Positions 42,097 through 50,938 of a stretch of 64,000 nucleotides of DNA are shown here, in pieces. The DNA comes from XN24 sp047921455. Lineage in GTDB: Bacteria; Pseudomonadota; Gammaproteobacteria; Steroidobacterales; XN24. The notes under the pieces were generated by a model. It made no database searches. It had not been told where the DNA came from and was given only the letters and a program-made list of their open reading frames with translations. Position numbers and translations under genes: made by a program. The stretch covers positions 11,322-75,321 of the forward strand of contig JBLRWC010000011.1 of NCBI GenBank assembly GCA_047921455.1, given 5' to 3'. The stretch's first letter is position 1. Every line of letters starts with the position of its first letter.

Positions 42097-42971
42097 CAGT
42101 AGAGGCAGAGCAGCGGATCAAAATCGCTGTCCAGAAATCCGGGCGGCTGACGGACAATTCACTGCACCTGATGGAAACCTGCGGACTCATCTACAGTCGC
42201 GGCCGCGACCAGTTGATCTGTTTTGGCGAAAATATGCCGGTGGACGTGCTGCTGGTGCGCGACGACGATATTCCGGAGCTGGTGGCCGAGGGGATCTGCG
42301 ACCTGGGCATCGTCGGCATGAATGTATTTCGCGAAAAAATAAGCGACGGCATGGACGTGCGGCCGGAGCTGGAGCTCGACTTCGGGCGCTGCCGCTTGTC
42401 CATCGCGGTGCCGCGTGGCTTCGCGTATGACTCAGCGCGCAGTCTCGAGGGTCTGCGCGTCGCTACCAGCTATCCGCAAATTCTCAAGGCATGGCTCGAC
42501 CAGCAAGGCGTCACGGCCGAGATCGTTATGCTGTCCGGAGCGGTTGAAATTGCGCCCCGCCTGGGCCGCGCCGACGTGATTTGCGATCTCGTCTCGACCG
42601 GTTCAACGTTGCTGGCGAACGACCTGGTGGAAGCCGAGGTCGTTTACAAGAGCAAGGCGGCGCTGATTTCGCGCGGCAGCGGACCCGCTGACGGCTGGCC
42701 GACGCGGCTGGTCAGTCGCATGCGGGGGGTGCTGAGCGTACGTGAAAGCAAGTACATCATGTTGCATGCGCCGCGCTCGGCCCTCGGAGAAATCCGGCGC
42801 CTGTTGCCGGGCAGCGAATCCCCCACGGTGATGCCGCTCGAAGGCAGGGATGACAAGGTTGCCGTGCACGCGCTGTGCCGTGAGAACGTATTCTGGGAAA
42901 CCCTGGAAGGGCTGAAGGCCGCCGGCGCGAGTTCGATGCTGGTCCTGCCCGTGGAGAAAATGCTTGCCTGA
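42093..42971 (+). CDS. hisG: ATP phosphoribosyltransferase (long form)
   Basis: A 292-residue enzyme that joins ATP and PRPP, the first and feedback-controlled step of histidine synthesis. The catalytic part contains the PRPP loop DLVSTGSTLLAN. The C-terminal regulatory domain (about 220-292) that binds histidine is present, so no HisZ partner is needed. ATGA coupling with the TrpR-like gene. Confidence 0.97.
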   Translation: MTVEAEQRIKIAVQKSGRLTDNSLHLMETCGLIYSRGRDQLICFGENMPVDVLLVRDDDIPELVAEGICDLGIVGMNVFREKISDGMDVRPELELDFGRCRLSIAVPRGFAYDSARSLEGLRVATSYPQILKAWLDQQGVTAEIVMLSGAVEIAPRLGRADVICDLVSTGSTLLANDLVEAEVVYKSKAALISRGSGPADGWPTRLVSRMRGVLSVRESKYIMLHAPRSALGEIRRLLPGSESPTVMPLEGRDDKVAVHALCRENVFWETLEGLKAAGASSMLVLPVEKMLA

Positions 42972-44322
42972 AACCACGCCATTAATGCGTCGCTTCCATT
43001 GGGCGGAGCTTGACGAGTCGGCCCGGAGCGCGGCCCTCGCGCGACCGGAAGTCGCGCAGCGCGCAACACTGGCGGACCAGGTCGGCGCGATCATCGACGA
43101 GACGCGGCGCGACGGCGACGCGGCGCTGTTGCGGTTTGCCGAGCGTTTCGACGGCGTGAAACTCGACGCGTTGCGCGTGCCCGCGGCCGAATTCGATGCG
43201 GCCGAGGCTGCGCTGACGGCGGAGCAGCGCGCCGCGTTGCGGACGGCGATCGACAATGTGCGCGCTTTTCACGCTGCGCAGCTGGCGGCGCCGATCGAGG
43301 TAGAGACGACTCCCGGCGTCGTTTGCGGCCGGATTACCCGTCCGATCCGGGCGGTCGGCCTGTATGTGCCGGCAGGTTCCGCGCCGCTGCCCTCGACCGT
43401 CGTGATGCTGGCCGTGCCGGCTGCGCTGGCCGGCTGCCCGCGCCGCGTGCTGTGTACGCCGCCGCAGAAAAATGGTCGCGCAGACGCGGCGGTGCTGACG
43501 GCTGCGCGTTACTGTGAGATCGACGAGGTCTACCTGGTCGGCGGCGCCCAGGCGGTCGCGGCCATGGCTTATGGCACCGAATCTGTTCCCAGCGTGGACA
43601 AGATTTTCGGCCCGGGCAATGCCTGGGTCACTGAAGCGAAACTGCAGGTCTCGCGCGATCCCGACGGTGCCGCGCTGGATCTTCCCGCTGGCCCTTCCGA
43701 GGTGCTGGTGATTGCCGACGAGCGGGCCGACCCTGGCTTCGTGGCGGCGGATTTGCTGTCACAGGCTGAGCACGGGCCGGATTCGCAAGTATTGCTGGTG
43801 ACCCCTTCGCTGGCGCTGGCCAACGCCGTGGATGCAGCCATCGGTGCTGAATTGGCGTTGTTACCGCGAAACGCCGTGGTGCGCGCGGCGCTCAACCATG
43901 GCCGCACTCTTATTGCGGCGGATCTCGAGGAAGCTTTCCAAATCAGCAACTGCTATGCGCCCGAGCACCTCATCGTGCAGGTGCTGGAGGCCGAACGCTG
44001 GCTTGACCATATCGAGGTAGCCGGCTCGGTGTTCCTGGGCGACTGGACGCCGGAATCACTGGGTGATTATTGCAGCGGCACCAACCATGTGCTGCCGACC
44101 TATGGTTATGCGCGCGCCTGGAGCGGACTTTCGGTCAGCGATTTCCAGCTGGCCATTTCGGTGCAGCAGGCGAGCCCGAAGGGTTTCCTGCGAATCGGAC
44201 CCACCGCCCGCACGCTGGCGGAACTGGAAGGCCTCGATGCCCACGCCCTGGCGGTACGGCTCAGGCTGGATGCGCTGGCACGCCACAGCGATGTAAGCCC
44301 GCAGGCGAAAACACCGGAATGA
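42964..44322 (+). CDS. hisD: Histidinol dehydrogenase
   Basis: A 452-residue zinc enzyme that oxidises histidinol to histidine in two steps. Motifs include IRAVGLYVPAG, KIFGPGNAWVTEAK and the metal/substrate region around SQAEHGPDSQ and PEHL. A TTG start at 42964 has GGAG 7 bases upstream and overlaps hisG by 8 bases; an ATG seven codons later has no ribosome site. Confidence 0.96.
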   Translation: MPETTPLMRRFHWAELDESARSAALARPEVAQRATLADQVGAIIDETRRDGDAALLRFAERFDGVKLDALRVPAAEFDAAEAALTAEQRAALRTAIDNVRAFHAAQLAAPIEVETTPGVVCGRITRPIRAVGLYVPAGSAPLPSTVVMLAVPAALAGCPRRVLCTPPQKNGRADAAVLTAARYCEIDEVYLVGGAQAVAAMAYGTESVPSVDKIFGPGNAWVTEAKLQVSRDPDGAALDLPAGPSEVLVIADERADPGFVAADLLSQAEHGPDSQVLLVTPSLALANAVDAAIGAELALLPRNAVVRAALNHGRTLIAADLEEAFQISNCYAPEHLIVQVLEAERWLDHIEVAGSVFLGDWTPESLGDYCSGTNHVLPTYGYARAWSGLSVSDFQLAISVQQASPKGFLRIGPTARTLAELEGLDAHALAVRLRLDALARHSDVSPQAKTPE

Positions 44323-45404
44323 GCGGCGTAGCACACTTGCTGCGGCCCGAGCTGCAGGCCTTTTCTGCTTATCACGCGGCCTCTCCGCAACGTGGGGTCG
44401 TGCGACTGCACGCGAATGAGTCCTCGTGGCGCGCCGACTGGGATGACACCGTTGACGGACTGAATCGCTATCCGGAACCGCGTTCCGTTGCGCTGCTGGA
44501 AGCGCTGGCGGCGCTCTACGGGGTCGCACCGGGTGCCGTGCTTGCCACCCGTGGCAGTGACGACGCCATCGACTTGCTGGTGCGCGCATTCTGTCGCGCC
44601 GGCAAAGATGCCGTGCTGGTATGCCCGCCGACGTTCGGCATGTATGCGGTGGCGGCGCGCCTGCAGGGCGCCGCGATCATCGAGGTGCCGCTGAAGCGCA
44701 ATTTCGCACTGGATGTGGCCGGCATTCGGGCTGCCGTGCGGCCGGGCGTGAAACTGGTGTTTCTCTGCTCACCCAATAATCCCACCGGCAATACGATTCC
44801 CGGCGCGGCTGTGGATGAACTGTGCGAGGCGCTCGCGGGCCGCAGCATGGTGGTAGTTGACGAGGCCTATGTCGAGTTTGCGCGCACGCCGGGATTTGCA
44901 GACCGCTTGGCGGCCCATGGCAACCTGGTGCTGTTACGGACTCTATCGAAGGCCTGGGGCCTGGCTGGCGCGCGCGTCGGCGCGGTGCTGGCGGAGCCGG
45001 AGCTGATCGGTATCCTGCGTGCGCTGGCGCCGCCTTATCCACTGCCCTCGCTCGTCACCGAGGCGGCGTTGCGCCGTCTTCAGCCGGCGGAACTCACCGC
45101 GGCCCGGCGCCGTACAGCGGCGGTCTTGCGTCGTCGCGAGCACCTGGCGGCGGCCCTGCGCGCCCTGCCGACGGTGACACGCGTCTGGCCGAGCGAGGGG
45201 AATTTCCTGTTGGCAAGATTTACGCGGGCTGCCGCCGCGCTCGCGGCCTGCGAGTCAGCAGGCGTGCTGGTGCGCGACTTCAGCGGCCAGCCGCGCCTGC
45301 ACGGCTGCCTCAGGATCACGGTCGGCACGGCGGCCGAGAATCGGCGCCTGCTGGCAGCGCTCGGCAGCCTCGAGGCGAAACCCGGCAGGAGACGGCATGG
45401 ATAG
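44319..45404 (+). CDS. hisC: Histidinol-phosphate aminotransferase
   Basis: A 361-residue class I/II PLP aminotransferase acting on imidazole acetol phosphate. Visible: LHANESSW near the N-terminus, CSPNNPTGN, VVDEAYVEF, and the PLP lysine in TLSKAWGLAGARVG. ATG overlaps hisD stop by ATGA. Confidence 0.96.
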   Translation: MSGVAHLLRPELQAFSAYHAASPQRGVVRLHANESSWRADWDDTVDGLNRYPEPRSVALLEALAALYGVAPGAVLATRGSDDAIDLLVRAFCRAGKDAVLVCPPTFGMYAVAARLQGAAIIEVPLKRNFALDVAGIRAAVRPGVKLVFLCSPNNPTGNTIPGAAVDELCEALAGRSMVVVDEAYVEFARTPGFADRLAAHGNLVLLRTLSKAWGLAGARVGAVLAEPELIGILRALAPPYPLPSLVTEAALRRLQPAELTAARRRTAAVLRRREHLAAALRALPTVTRVWPSEGNFLLARFTRAAAALAACESAGVLVRDFSGQPRLHGCLRITVGTAAENRRLLAALGSLEAKPGRRRHG

Positions 45405-46479
45405 GGCACTGTTGTTGTTCATCGACCGTGACGGCACACTGATCGAGGAACCCGCTGACGAGCAGGTGGACGCACTCGACAAGATCCGCCTGTTGCCCGG
45501 TGTGATTCCCGCGCTGCTGCGCCTGGCGGACGCCGGCTACCGATTGCTGCTGGTCAGTAACCAGGACGGTCGCGGCACGGCATCGTTTCCGGAGGCCGAC
45601 TTCCAGCGCGCCCACGATTTCATCATCGAGTTGTTTGCCAGCCAGGGCATCCGCTTCGAAGCGGAATTCATCTGCCCGCACTTTCCAGCCGACGGCTGTT
45701 CCTGTCGCAAGCCGGCGACCGGCCTGGTAACCCGCTTCATTGCGCATAATCCGCCCGACCTGGACCGCAGTTTCGTGCTCGGCGACCGTGACACCGACCT
45801 GGCGTTTGCGGAGAACCTCGGCCTGGTCGGGCTCAAGGTCGGCGACGGCACAGACGGCAGCCTCACCTGGCCGGAAGTCGCGCGCCAGGTTCTCGGCGGT
45901 CTGCGGCGCGCCGTGGTGACGCGCGGCACCGCCGAAACCCGCATTCGGGTGGCTGTGGACCTCGACGATCCGCATGGTCCGGTGCGCGCCGCCACGGGCA
46001 TTGGCTACTACGATCACATGCTCGAGCAGATCGCCAAGCATGGCGGCTTTTCGATGGACCTCGAGTGCAGCGGCGACCTGCATGTGGACGAACATCACAC
46101 CGTGGAGGACGTGGCGCTGGCGCTCGGCGAGGCGCTGCGCACGGCGCTCGGCGCGCGCCGCGGCCTTCGGCGCTACGGTTTCGTCCTGCCGATGGACGAG
46201 ACGCGGGCGGAGTTATCGATCGACCTCGGCGGCCGTCCCTACCTGGTGTTCGAGGGCGAATTCCGCCGCGAGCGGGTCGGCGAATTGCCGACGGAACTGG
46301 TGCCGCACTTTTTCCGCTCGCTGGCCGACAGCTTGCGAGCGTCGATCCATGTGCGGCTCGACGGCGAGAACGATCACCACCAGGTCGAGGGTGCCTTCAA
46401 GGCGCTCGGCCGGTCACTGCGCGACGCCTTCCGGCGCGAGGGCGGCGGCATTCCATCGACCAAGGGCATGCTGGCATGA
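45397..46479 (+). CDS. hisB: Bifunctional histidinol phosphatase / IGP dehydratase
   Basis: A 360-residue fusion. The N-terminal HAD domain (1-165) has the DRDGT nucleophile motif and a zinc-binding loop (CPHFPADGCSCRKP); the C-terminal IGPD domain (170-360) has metal-binding HVDEHHTVEDVALALGEA. It carries steps six and eight of the pathway. This fusion is characteristic of gammaproteobacteria. Starts within the end of hisC by 8 bases. Confidence 0.96.
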   Translation: MDRALLLFIDRDGTLIEEPADEQVDALDKIRLLPGVIPALLRLADAGYRLLLVSNQDGRGTASFPEADFQRAHDFIIELFASQGIRFEAEFICPHFPADGCSCRKPATGLVTRFIAHNPPDLDRSFVLGDRDTDLAFAENLGLVGLKVGDGTDGSLTWPEVARQVLGGLRRAVVTRGTAETRIRVAVDLDDPHGPVRAATGIGYYDHMLEQIAKHGGFSMDLECSGDLHVDEHHTVEDVALALGEALRTALGARRGLRRYGFVLPMDETRAELSIDLGGRPYLVFEGEFRRERVGELPTELVPHFFRSLADSLRASIHVRLDGENDHHQVEGAFKALGRSLRDAFRREGGGIPSTKGMLA

Positions 46480-47078
46480 GCCCCGGGGGCCCTGTCATTC
46501 TCGATTCCGGTGGGGCGAACATCAGCTCGCTGCGCTTTGCTCTCGGGCGGTTGGGCTGCGCGGCGCCGCTCACGGCTGATCCGGGCGTGATCCGCAACGC
46601 AAGCCACGTGTTCCTGCCGGGGGTGGGCGCAGCGGACCAGGCAATGGCCGGGCTGGAACAAAGCGGCCTTGCGGACCTCGTGCGCCGCCTCACGCAGCCG
46701 GTGCTGGGCATCTGTCTCGGCATGCAGCTGCTGTTCGAGCGCTCCGCGGAGGATGGTGGCCGCAGCTGCCTCGGGGTGATTCCCGGCCAGGTGCAAAGAA
46801 TCGAGGGTGGCCCGGACCGTCCCGTGCCGCACATGGGCTGGAACCTGACCAGCCTGGCGCCGGACTGTCCCCTGTTTGCGGGCTTGTCGGCCGCCGAACA
46901 TTTCTATTACGTGCACAGCTATGCGGCGCCAACCGGACCCGATACCGTCGCCGTGGCCGACTACGGCGGCGAGTTCACAGCGGTGGTGGCGCGCGGCAAT
47001 TTTCACGGCGCCCAGTTCCATCCCGAACGTTCGGGGCCGGCCGGCGCGCGCGTGCTGGCGAATTTTCTCGCACTCTGA
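46476..47078 (+). CDS. hisH: Imidazole glycerol phosphate synthase, glutaminase subunit
   Basis: A 200-residue class I glutamine amidotransferase that supplies ammonia to HisF. The nucleophile Cys is in GICLGMQLLFE and the His-Glu pair in GAQFHPERSG. The N-terminal strand is DSGGANISSL instead of the commoner DYGMGNL. ATGA overlap with hisB. Confidence 0.94.
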   Translation: MSPGGPVILDSGGANISSLRFALGRLGCAAPLTADPGVIRNASHVFLPGVGAADQAMAGLEQSGLADLVRRLTQPVLGICLGMQLLFERSAEDGGRSCLGVIPGQVQRIEGGPDRPVPHMGWNLTSLAPDCPLFAGLSAAEHFYYVHSYAAPTGPDTVAVADYGGEFTAVVARGNFHGAQFHPERSGPAGARVLANFLAL

Positions 47079-47085
47079 CACCGCT

Positions 47086-47856
47086 ATGACACAGGACATC
47101 AAGACACCCATGGCGTTCAAGCCCATTCCAGCGATCGACCTGAAGGACGGGCGCTGCGTCCGCCTTTACCAGGGGCGTTTCGACCAGGTCTCGCACTACG
47201 AAGCCGACCCCGAGGGGCTCGCCAGTCGCTACCTGTCGCTCGGGGTCGACTGGGTGCACGTCGTCGACCTGGATGGGGCGCGCGATGGCGCCGGCGGCAA
47301 CCGCGACGTCATCGGGCGCATGGCCGGGCTGGCGCGTGGGCGCGTCCAGGTCGGCGGCGGGATCCGGTCCCGCGCGGACGTCGACGCGCTGCTGGCGACT
47401 GGCGTGGGCCGGGTTGTGATTGGCAGCGCGGCCGCCGAATGCCCGGACGAGGTGCTGGACTGGTTTCGTGAGCTCGGCGCGGAGCGGCTGGTGCTGGCGT
47501 TTGACGTCCGCATTGACGAGCAGGGCACCCCGTGGTGCAAGACCCGCGGCTGGACGGAGGATGCCGGCCTGTCGTTGTGGGACGCGATCGAGACCTACCA
47601 GGCGGCCGGCCTGCGCCACGTCTTGTGTACCGATGTGGCGCGTGACGGCGCCATGACCGGGCCGAACCTGGCGCTGTACCGGGAATGTGCGACGCGATAT
47701 CCGGATGTCGCCTTGCAGGCGTCCGGCGGCGTGCGCGATCTCGCCGACGTCGAGGCCCTGGGGAGTACCGGCGCCGCGAGCGCGATCATCGGCAAGGCGC
47801 TGCTCGATAACCGCATCACCGACGAGGAGATCCGCTCATTCTTGCGAAGCGCATAA
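47086..47856 (+). CDS. hisA: ProFAR isomerase
   Basis: A 256-residue (beta-alpha)8-barrel isomerase. The catalytic Asp is in PAIDLKDGRCVRL and the second in CTDVARDGAMTGPN; phosphate loops are GGIRS and GSAAAE. An alternative ATG at 47110 would give 248 residues, nearer family length. It is 7 bases after hisH, the widest gap in the operon, and its end overlaps hisF by 19 bases. Confidence 0.95.
   Translation: MTQDIKTPMAFKPIPAIDLKDGRCVRLYQGRFDQVSHYEADPEGLASRYLSLGVDWVHVVDLDGARDGAGGNRDVIGRMAGLARGRVQVGGGIRSRADVDALLATGVGRVVIGSAAAECPDEVLDWFRELGAERLVLAFDVRIDEQGTPWCKTRGWTEDAGLSLWDAIETYQAAGLRHVLCTDVARDGAMTGPNLALYRECATRYPDVALQASGGVRDLADVEALGSTGAASAIIGKALLDNRITDEEIRSFLRSA
47824..47840 (+). promoter_or_regulatory. 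Ribosome binding site and ATT start of hisF
   Basis: GAGGAG at 47824-47829 stands 8 bases before ATT at 47838. The hisF frame has a TAA at 47808-47810, and no ATG, GTG, TTG or CTG between this stop and the ATT. The strong site and position point to ATT initiation. Confidence 0.8.
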
Positions 47857-48605
47857 TTCCCTGCCTGGATGTTCGCGACGGGCGGGTGGTCAAGGGCGTC
47901 CGCTTCCGCGACCATCGTGATATGGGCGGCATTCTCGAGCTGGCCGGCCGCTACCGCGACGAGGGCGCCGACGAACTGGTGTTTTACGACATCACGGCGA
48001 GCCCGGCCGGCCGCACGGTGGACCGCAGCTGGGTGACCCGCGTTGCCGAGTTGCTGGATATTCCCTTCTGCGTGGCCGGCGGGATACGCGATGTCGCGGC
48101 GGCCGAGGCGGTGCTCGCCGATGGCGCCGACAAGATCAGCATCAACACGCCCGCCCTCGAGCACCCCGAACTGATCGACACGCTGGCGCGCCGCTTCGGC
48201 AGCCAGTGCGTGGTGATCGGGATTGACAGCCGGCGGGAAGCGGGGGAGTGGCGCGTCGCCAGCCACACCGGCGATCCGGACCGGACGCGTTACGGACGGC
48301 ACGCGACGCTCGACTGGGTGCGCGAAGTGCAGGCGCGCGGTGCAGGCGAAATCGTGCTCAACTGCATGGACTCCGACGGCGTGCGGGACGGTTACGATCT
48401 CGAGCAGCTGGCGGCGGTGCGCGAGACCTGCACGGTGCCGCTGATCGCGTCCGGCGGCGCTGGCGAGGCGCGCCACTTCGTCGAGGTCTTCCACCAGGCA
48501 CGCGTCGACGGCGCGCTGGCCGCGACGGTATTCCACTCGGGACAGATCGCGATTCCCGACCTGAAGGACATGCTGGCCGCGACGGGCGTGGAGGTGCGGC
48601 GATGA
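47838..48605 (+). CDS. hisF: Imidazole glycerol phosphate synthase, cyclase subunit (ATT start)
   Basis: A 255-residue barrel that closes the imidazole ring and releases AICAR. The start codon is read as ATT: the next residues LAKRIIPCLDVRDGR match the universal HisF N-terminus, including the catalytic Asp11 in CLDV, so translation must begin before it. The first downstream GTG (47886) would remove Asp11. The other catalytic Asp is in NCMDSDGVRDG. Length equals the family norm with the ATT start. If the base call is right, this is a rare start like those of infC and pcnB, which may limit HisF output. Confidence 0.93.
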   Translation: MLAKRIIPCLDVRDGRVVKGVRFRDHRDMGGILELAGRYRDEGADELVFYDITASPAGRTVDRSWVTRVAELLDIPFCVAGGIRDVAAAEAVLADGADKISINTPALEHPELIDTLARRFGSQCVVIGIDSRREAGEWRVASHTGDPDRTRYGRHATLDWVREVQARGAGEIVLNCMDSDGVRDGYDLEQLAAVRETCTVPLIASGGAGEARHFVEVFHQARVDGALAATVFHSGQIAIPDLKDMLAATGVEVRR

Positions 48606-49207
48606 AAGCTCCGGATCCGGATCGGCTCGACTGGGCCAAGGGCGAGGGCCTGTTGCCGGCGATCGTCCAGCATGCGCTCAGCGGAACGGTGTTGATGCTC
48701 GGCTACATGAACAGGGAGGCTTACGCTGAGACGCTGGCCTGCGGCGAAGCGGTGTTTTTCAGCCGCAGCCGCAACACCCTGTGGCGCAAGGGCGAGACCT
48801 CGGGCAATGTACTGAAAATCGTTTCGATCCACACCGACTGCGATGCCGATACGCTGCTGTTGCGCGCGGAGCCCGCCGGGCCCACTTGCCACCTGGGGAC
48901 GCGCAGCTGTTTCGGTGAGCCGCTGGCGGCCACCATGCTCGATGAGCTCGAGCGGGTCATCGATGCGCGCCTGGCGGAAAAACCGGAAGACAGTTACGTC
49001 GCGCGGCTGGCCGCGGCCGGACCGGCGCGCGCGGCGCAGAAAGTCGGTGAAGAAGGCGTCGAAACCGCACTGGCGGCGGTCACGCGTGATGACGACGGCC
49101 TGGCGGAGGAGTCCGCCGACCTGCTGTTCCACTTGCTGGTGCTATTGCGAATTCGTGGCTTGTCGTCGGCGGAGGTGCTGCAGCGCCTGGCTGCCCGGCG
49201 GAAGTGA
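48602..49207 (+). CDS. hisI: Bifunctional PR-AMP cyclohydrolase / PR-ATP pyrophosphatase
   Basis: A 201-residue HisIE fusion. The HisI half (1-110) carries metal-binding CDADTLLLRA and GPTCHLGTRSC; the HisE half (110-201) has KVGEEGVETALAA and EESADLLFHLLVLL. It performs steps two and three. ATGA overlap with hisF. Last gene of the operon. Confidence 0.96.
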   Translation: MKAPDPDRLDWAKGEGLLPAIVQHALSGTVLMLGYMNREAYAETLACGEAVFFSRSRNTLWRKGETSGNVLKIVSIHTDCDADTLLLRAEPAGPTCHLGTRSCFGEPLAATMLDELERVIDARLAEKPEDSYVARLAAAGPARAAQKVGEEGVETALAAVTRDDDGLAEESADLLFHLLVLLRIRGLSSAEVLQRLAARRK

Positions 49208-49295
49208 GCCGGACAGGGCGCCGGGGTCGCTCCCGGTCGCGGCTACCGTACCTCCTGCACTATGATGCGGCGGATTACGGTCGCCACTGAAGTTT

Positions 49296-50876
49296 ATGAG
49301 CCTCGCCAAGTCCACTTCCGTCGTCGGCGCCAATACCCTGGCCTCGCGCATCCTGGGCTTCGCCCGCGACGTCGTGTTTGCGCGCCTGTTTGGCGCCGGC
49401 GCGGGCATGGACGTGTTCGTGGTGGCTTTCCAGATCCCGAACTTTCTGCGGCGGCTATTCGCCGAGGGCGCGTTCTCGCAGGCGTTCGTGCCGGTACTCT
49501 CTGAATACCAGTCGCGTGGGCCGCATGCCGAGGTGAAGGTGCTGGCCGACCGGGTGGCCGGCACGCTGGGCCTGGTGTTGTTCCTGGTCACCCTGCTGGG
49601 CATTATCGCGGCGCCGCTGTTTATCCTGTTATTTGCGCCCGGCTTTTCCGGCGAGCCCGACAAGCTCGAACTGGCCAGCGATATGCTGCGCTTCACTTTC
49701 CCCTACCTGTTGTTCATCTCCTTGACGGCCTTTGCCGGCGGTATCCTGAATACCTACGGCAAGTTCGGCGTGCCGTCATTTACGCCGGTATTCCTGAACC
49801 TGACGCTGATCGGCGCTGCGATCTGGTTGTCACCGCAGTTCGAGGAACCGATTTTCGGCCTGGCGATCGGTGTGTTGCTGGCCGGGGTCGTGCAGCTGGC
49901 TTTCCAGCTGCCGTTCCTGCGCGCACTCGGCTTGCTGCCGCGGCCGCGCTGGGGCTGGCGTCATCCCGGGGTGCGCAAGATCGGCCGGCTGATGCTGCCG
50001 GCCATCCTCGGTTCCTCGGTCGCCCAGATCAACCTGATCGTGGATCGCATCATTGCCTCTTTCCTGGTCACCGGCAGCATCAGCTGGCTTTATTATTCCG
50101 ATCGCCTGCTCGAATTTCCGCTGGGCATTTTCGCCATCGCGCTGGCGACGGTGATCCTGCCCGGCCTGTCGCGCCGCCATGCCGAAAAATCCATGGCGGC
50201 GTTTTCGGCGACCCTGGACTGGGCGCTGAAACTGGTGGCCGTGTTTGCGTTACCGGCGGCCGTAGGCCTGTTCATGCTGGCCGGTCCCATGCTGGCGACG
50301 TTATTCCAGTACGGCGAATTCACGGCCGCCGACACGCGCATGGCGAGCTACAGCCTGATGGCCTACTCGGTGGCGCTGGTGGCGTTTACGCTCGTCAAGG
50401 TGCTGTCGCCGGGCTATTTTGCCCGCCAGGACATCCGTACCCCGGTGCGGATCAGCATTCGGGCGGTATTGGTCAATATTGCACTCAACCTGCTCATCGT
50501 GGTGCCGATGTTTCGCATGGGTCTGCCGGCGGCGCACGCCGGCCTCGCGACCGCCACCGGGCTGGCGGCCGTCTATAACGCGACCGCCCTGTACATGGGC
50601 TTGCGCCGCTCGGGCATATACGCTCCGGGTGACGGCTGGCGGCCGCTGGCATTTCGCGTATTGCTGGCGAATATCGTCATGGCGGTGGCCCTGGGCGTGG
50701 TCGCAGGGCCGCTGGACGGGTGGCTGGACGCCGCCTGGCATGCGCGCGGGTTGCGGCTGGCCGGCAGCGTGGTGCTAGGCTTGGTGGTTTACCTGCTCGC
50801 ATTGCTGGCGCTGGGGTTGCGCCCGCGCCACCTGCGCAGTCGCTCCACCGCACCGGCGGGCTCCCATTCCGTATAA
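49296..50876 (+). CDS. murJ: Lipid II flippase MurJ
   Basis: A 526-residue inner-membrane protein with about fourteen helices of the MOP/MVF family. It flips lipid II to the periplasm for peptidoglycan synthesis. Conserved segments: RILGFARDVVFARLFGAG, FQIPNFLRRLFAEGAFSQAFVP, ARQDIRTPVRI. It starts the murJ-ribF-ileS-lspA group. 88 bases separate it from hisI; the ribosome site (GAAG) is weak. Confidence 0.95.
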   Translation: MSLAKSTSVVGANTLASRILGFARDVVFARLFGAGAGMDVFVVAFQIPNFLRRLFAEGAFSQAFVPVLSEYQSRGPHAEVKVLADRVAGTLGLVLFLVTLLGIIAAPLFILLFAPGFSGEPDKLELASDMLRFTFPYLLFISLTAFAGGILNTYGKFGVPSFTPVFLNLTLIGAAIWLSPQFEEPIFGLAIGVLLAGVVQLAFQLPFLRALGLLPRPRWGWRHPGVRKIGRLMLPAILGSSVAQINLIVDRIIASFLVTGSISWLYYSDRLLEFPLGIFAIALATVILPGLSRRHAEKSMAAFSATLDWALKLVAVFALPAAVGLFMLAGPMLATLFQYGEFTAADTRMASYSLMAYSVALVAFTLVKVLSPGYFARQDIRTPVRISIRAVLVNIALNLLIVVPMFRMGLPAAHAGLATATGLAAVYNATALYMGLRRSGIYAPGDGWRPLAFRVLLANIVMAVALGVVAGPLDGWLDAAWHARGLRLAGSVVLGLVVYLLALLALGLRPRHLRSRSTAPAGSHSV

Positions 50877-50938
50877 TCGTTGTCTTTTTGGCTTTCGTCG
50901 CCCGCGGGTCATGGCGCGGCGCGACGGAGGCTGGCGGC

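Noticed and set aside
47886..48605. hisF starting at GTG 47886
   Set aside because: It would delete the conserved LAKRIIPCLDV segment with catalytic Asp11 and has no ribosome site.
50877..50938. FMN riboswitch before ribF
   Set aside because: The gap to murJ is only about 60 bases and shows none of the conserved FMN aptamer elements.
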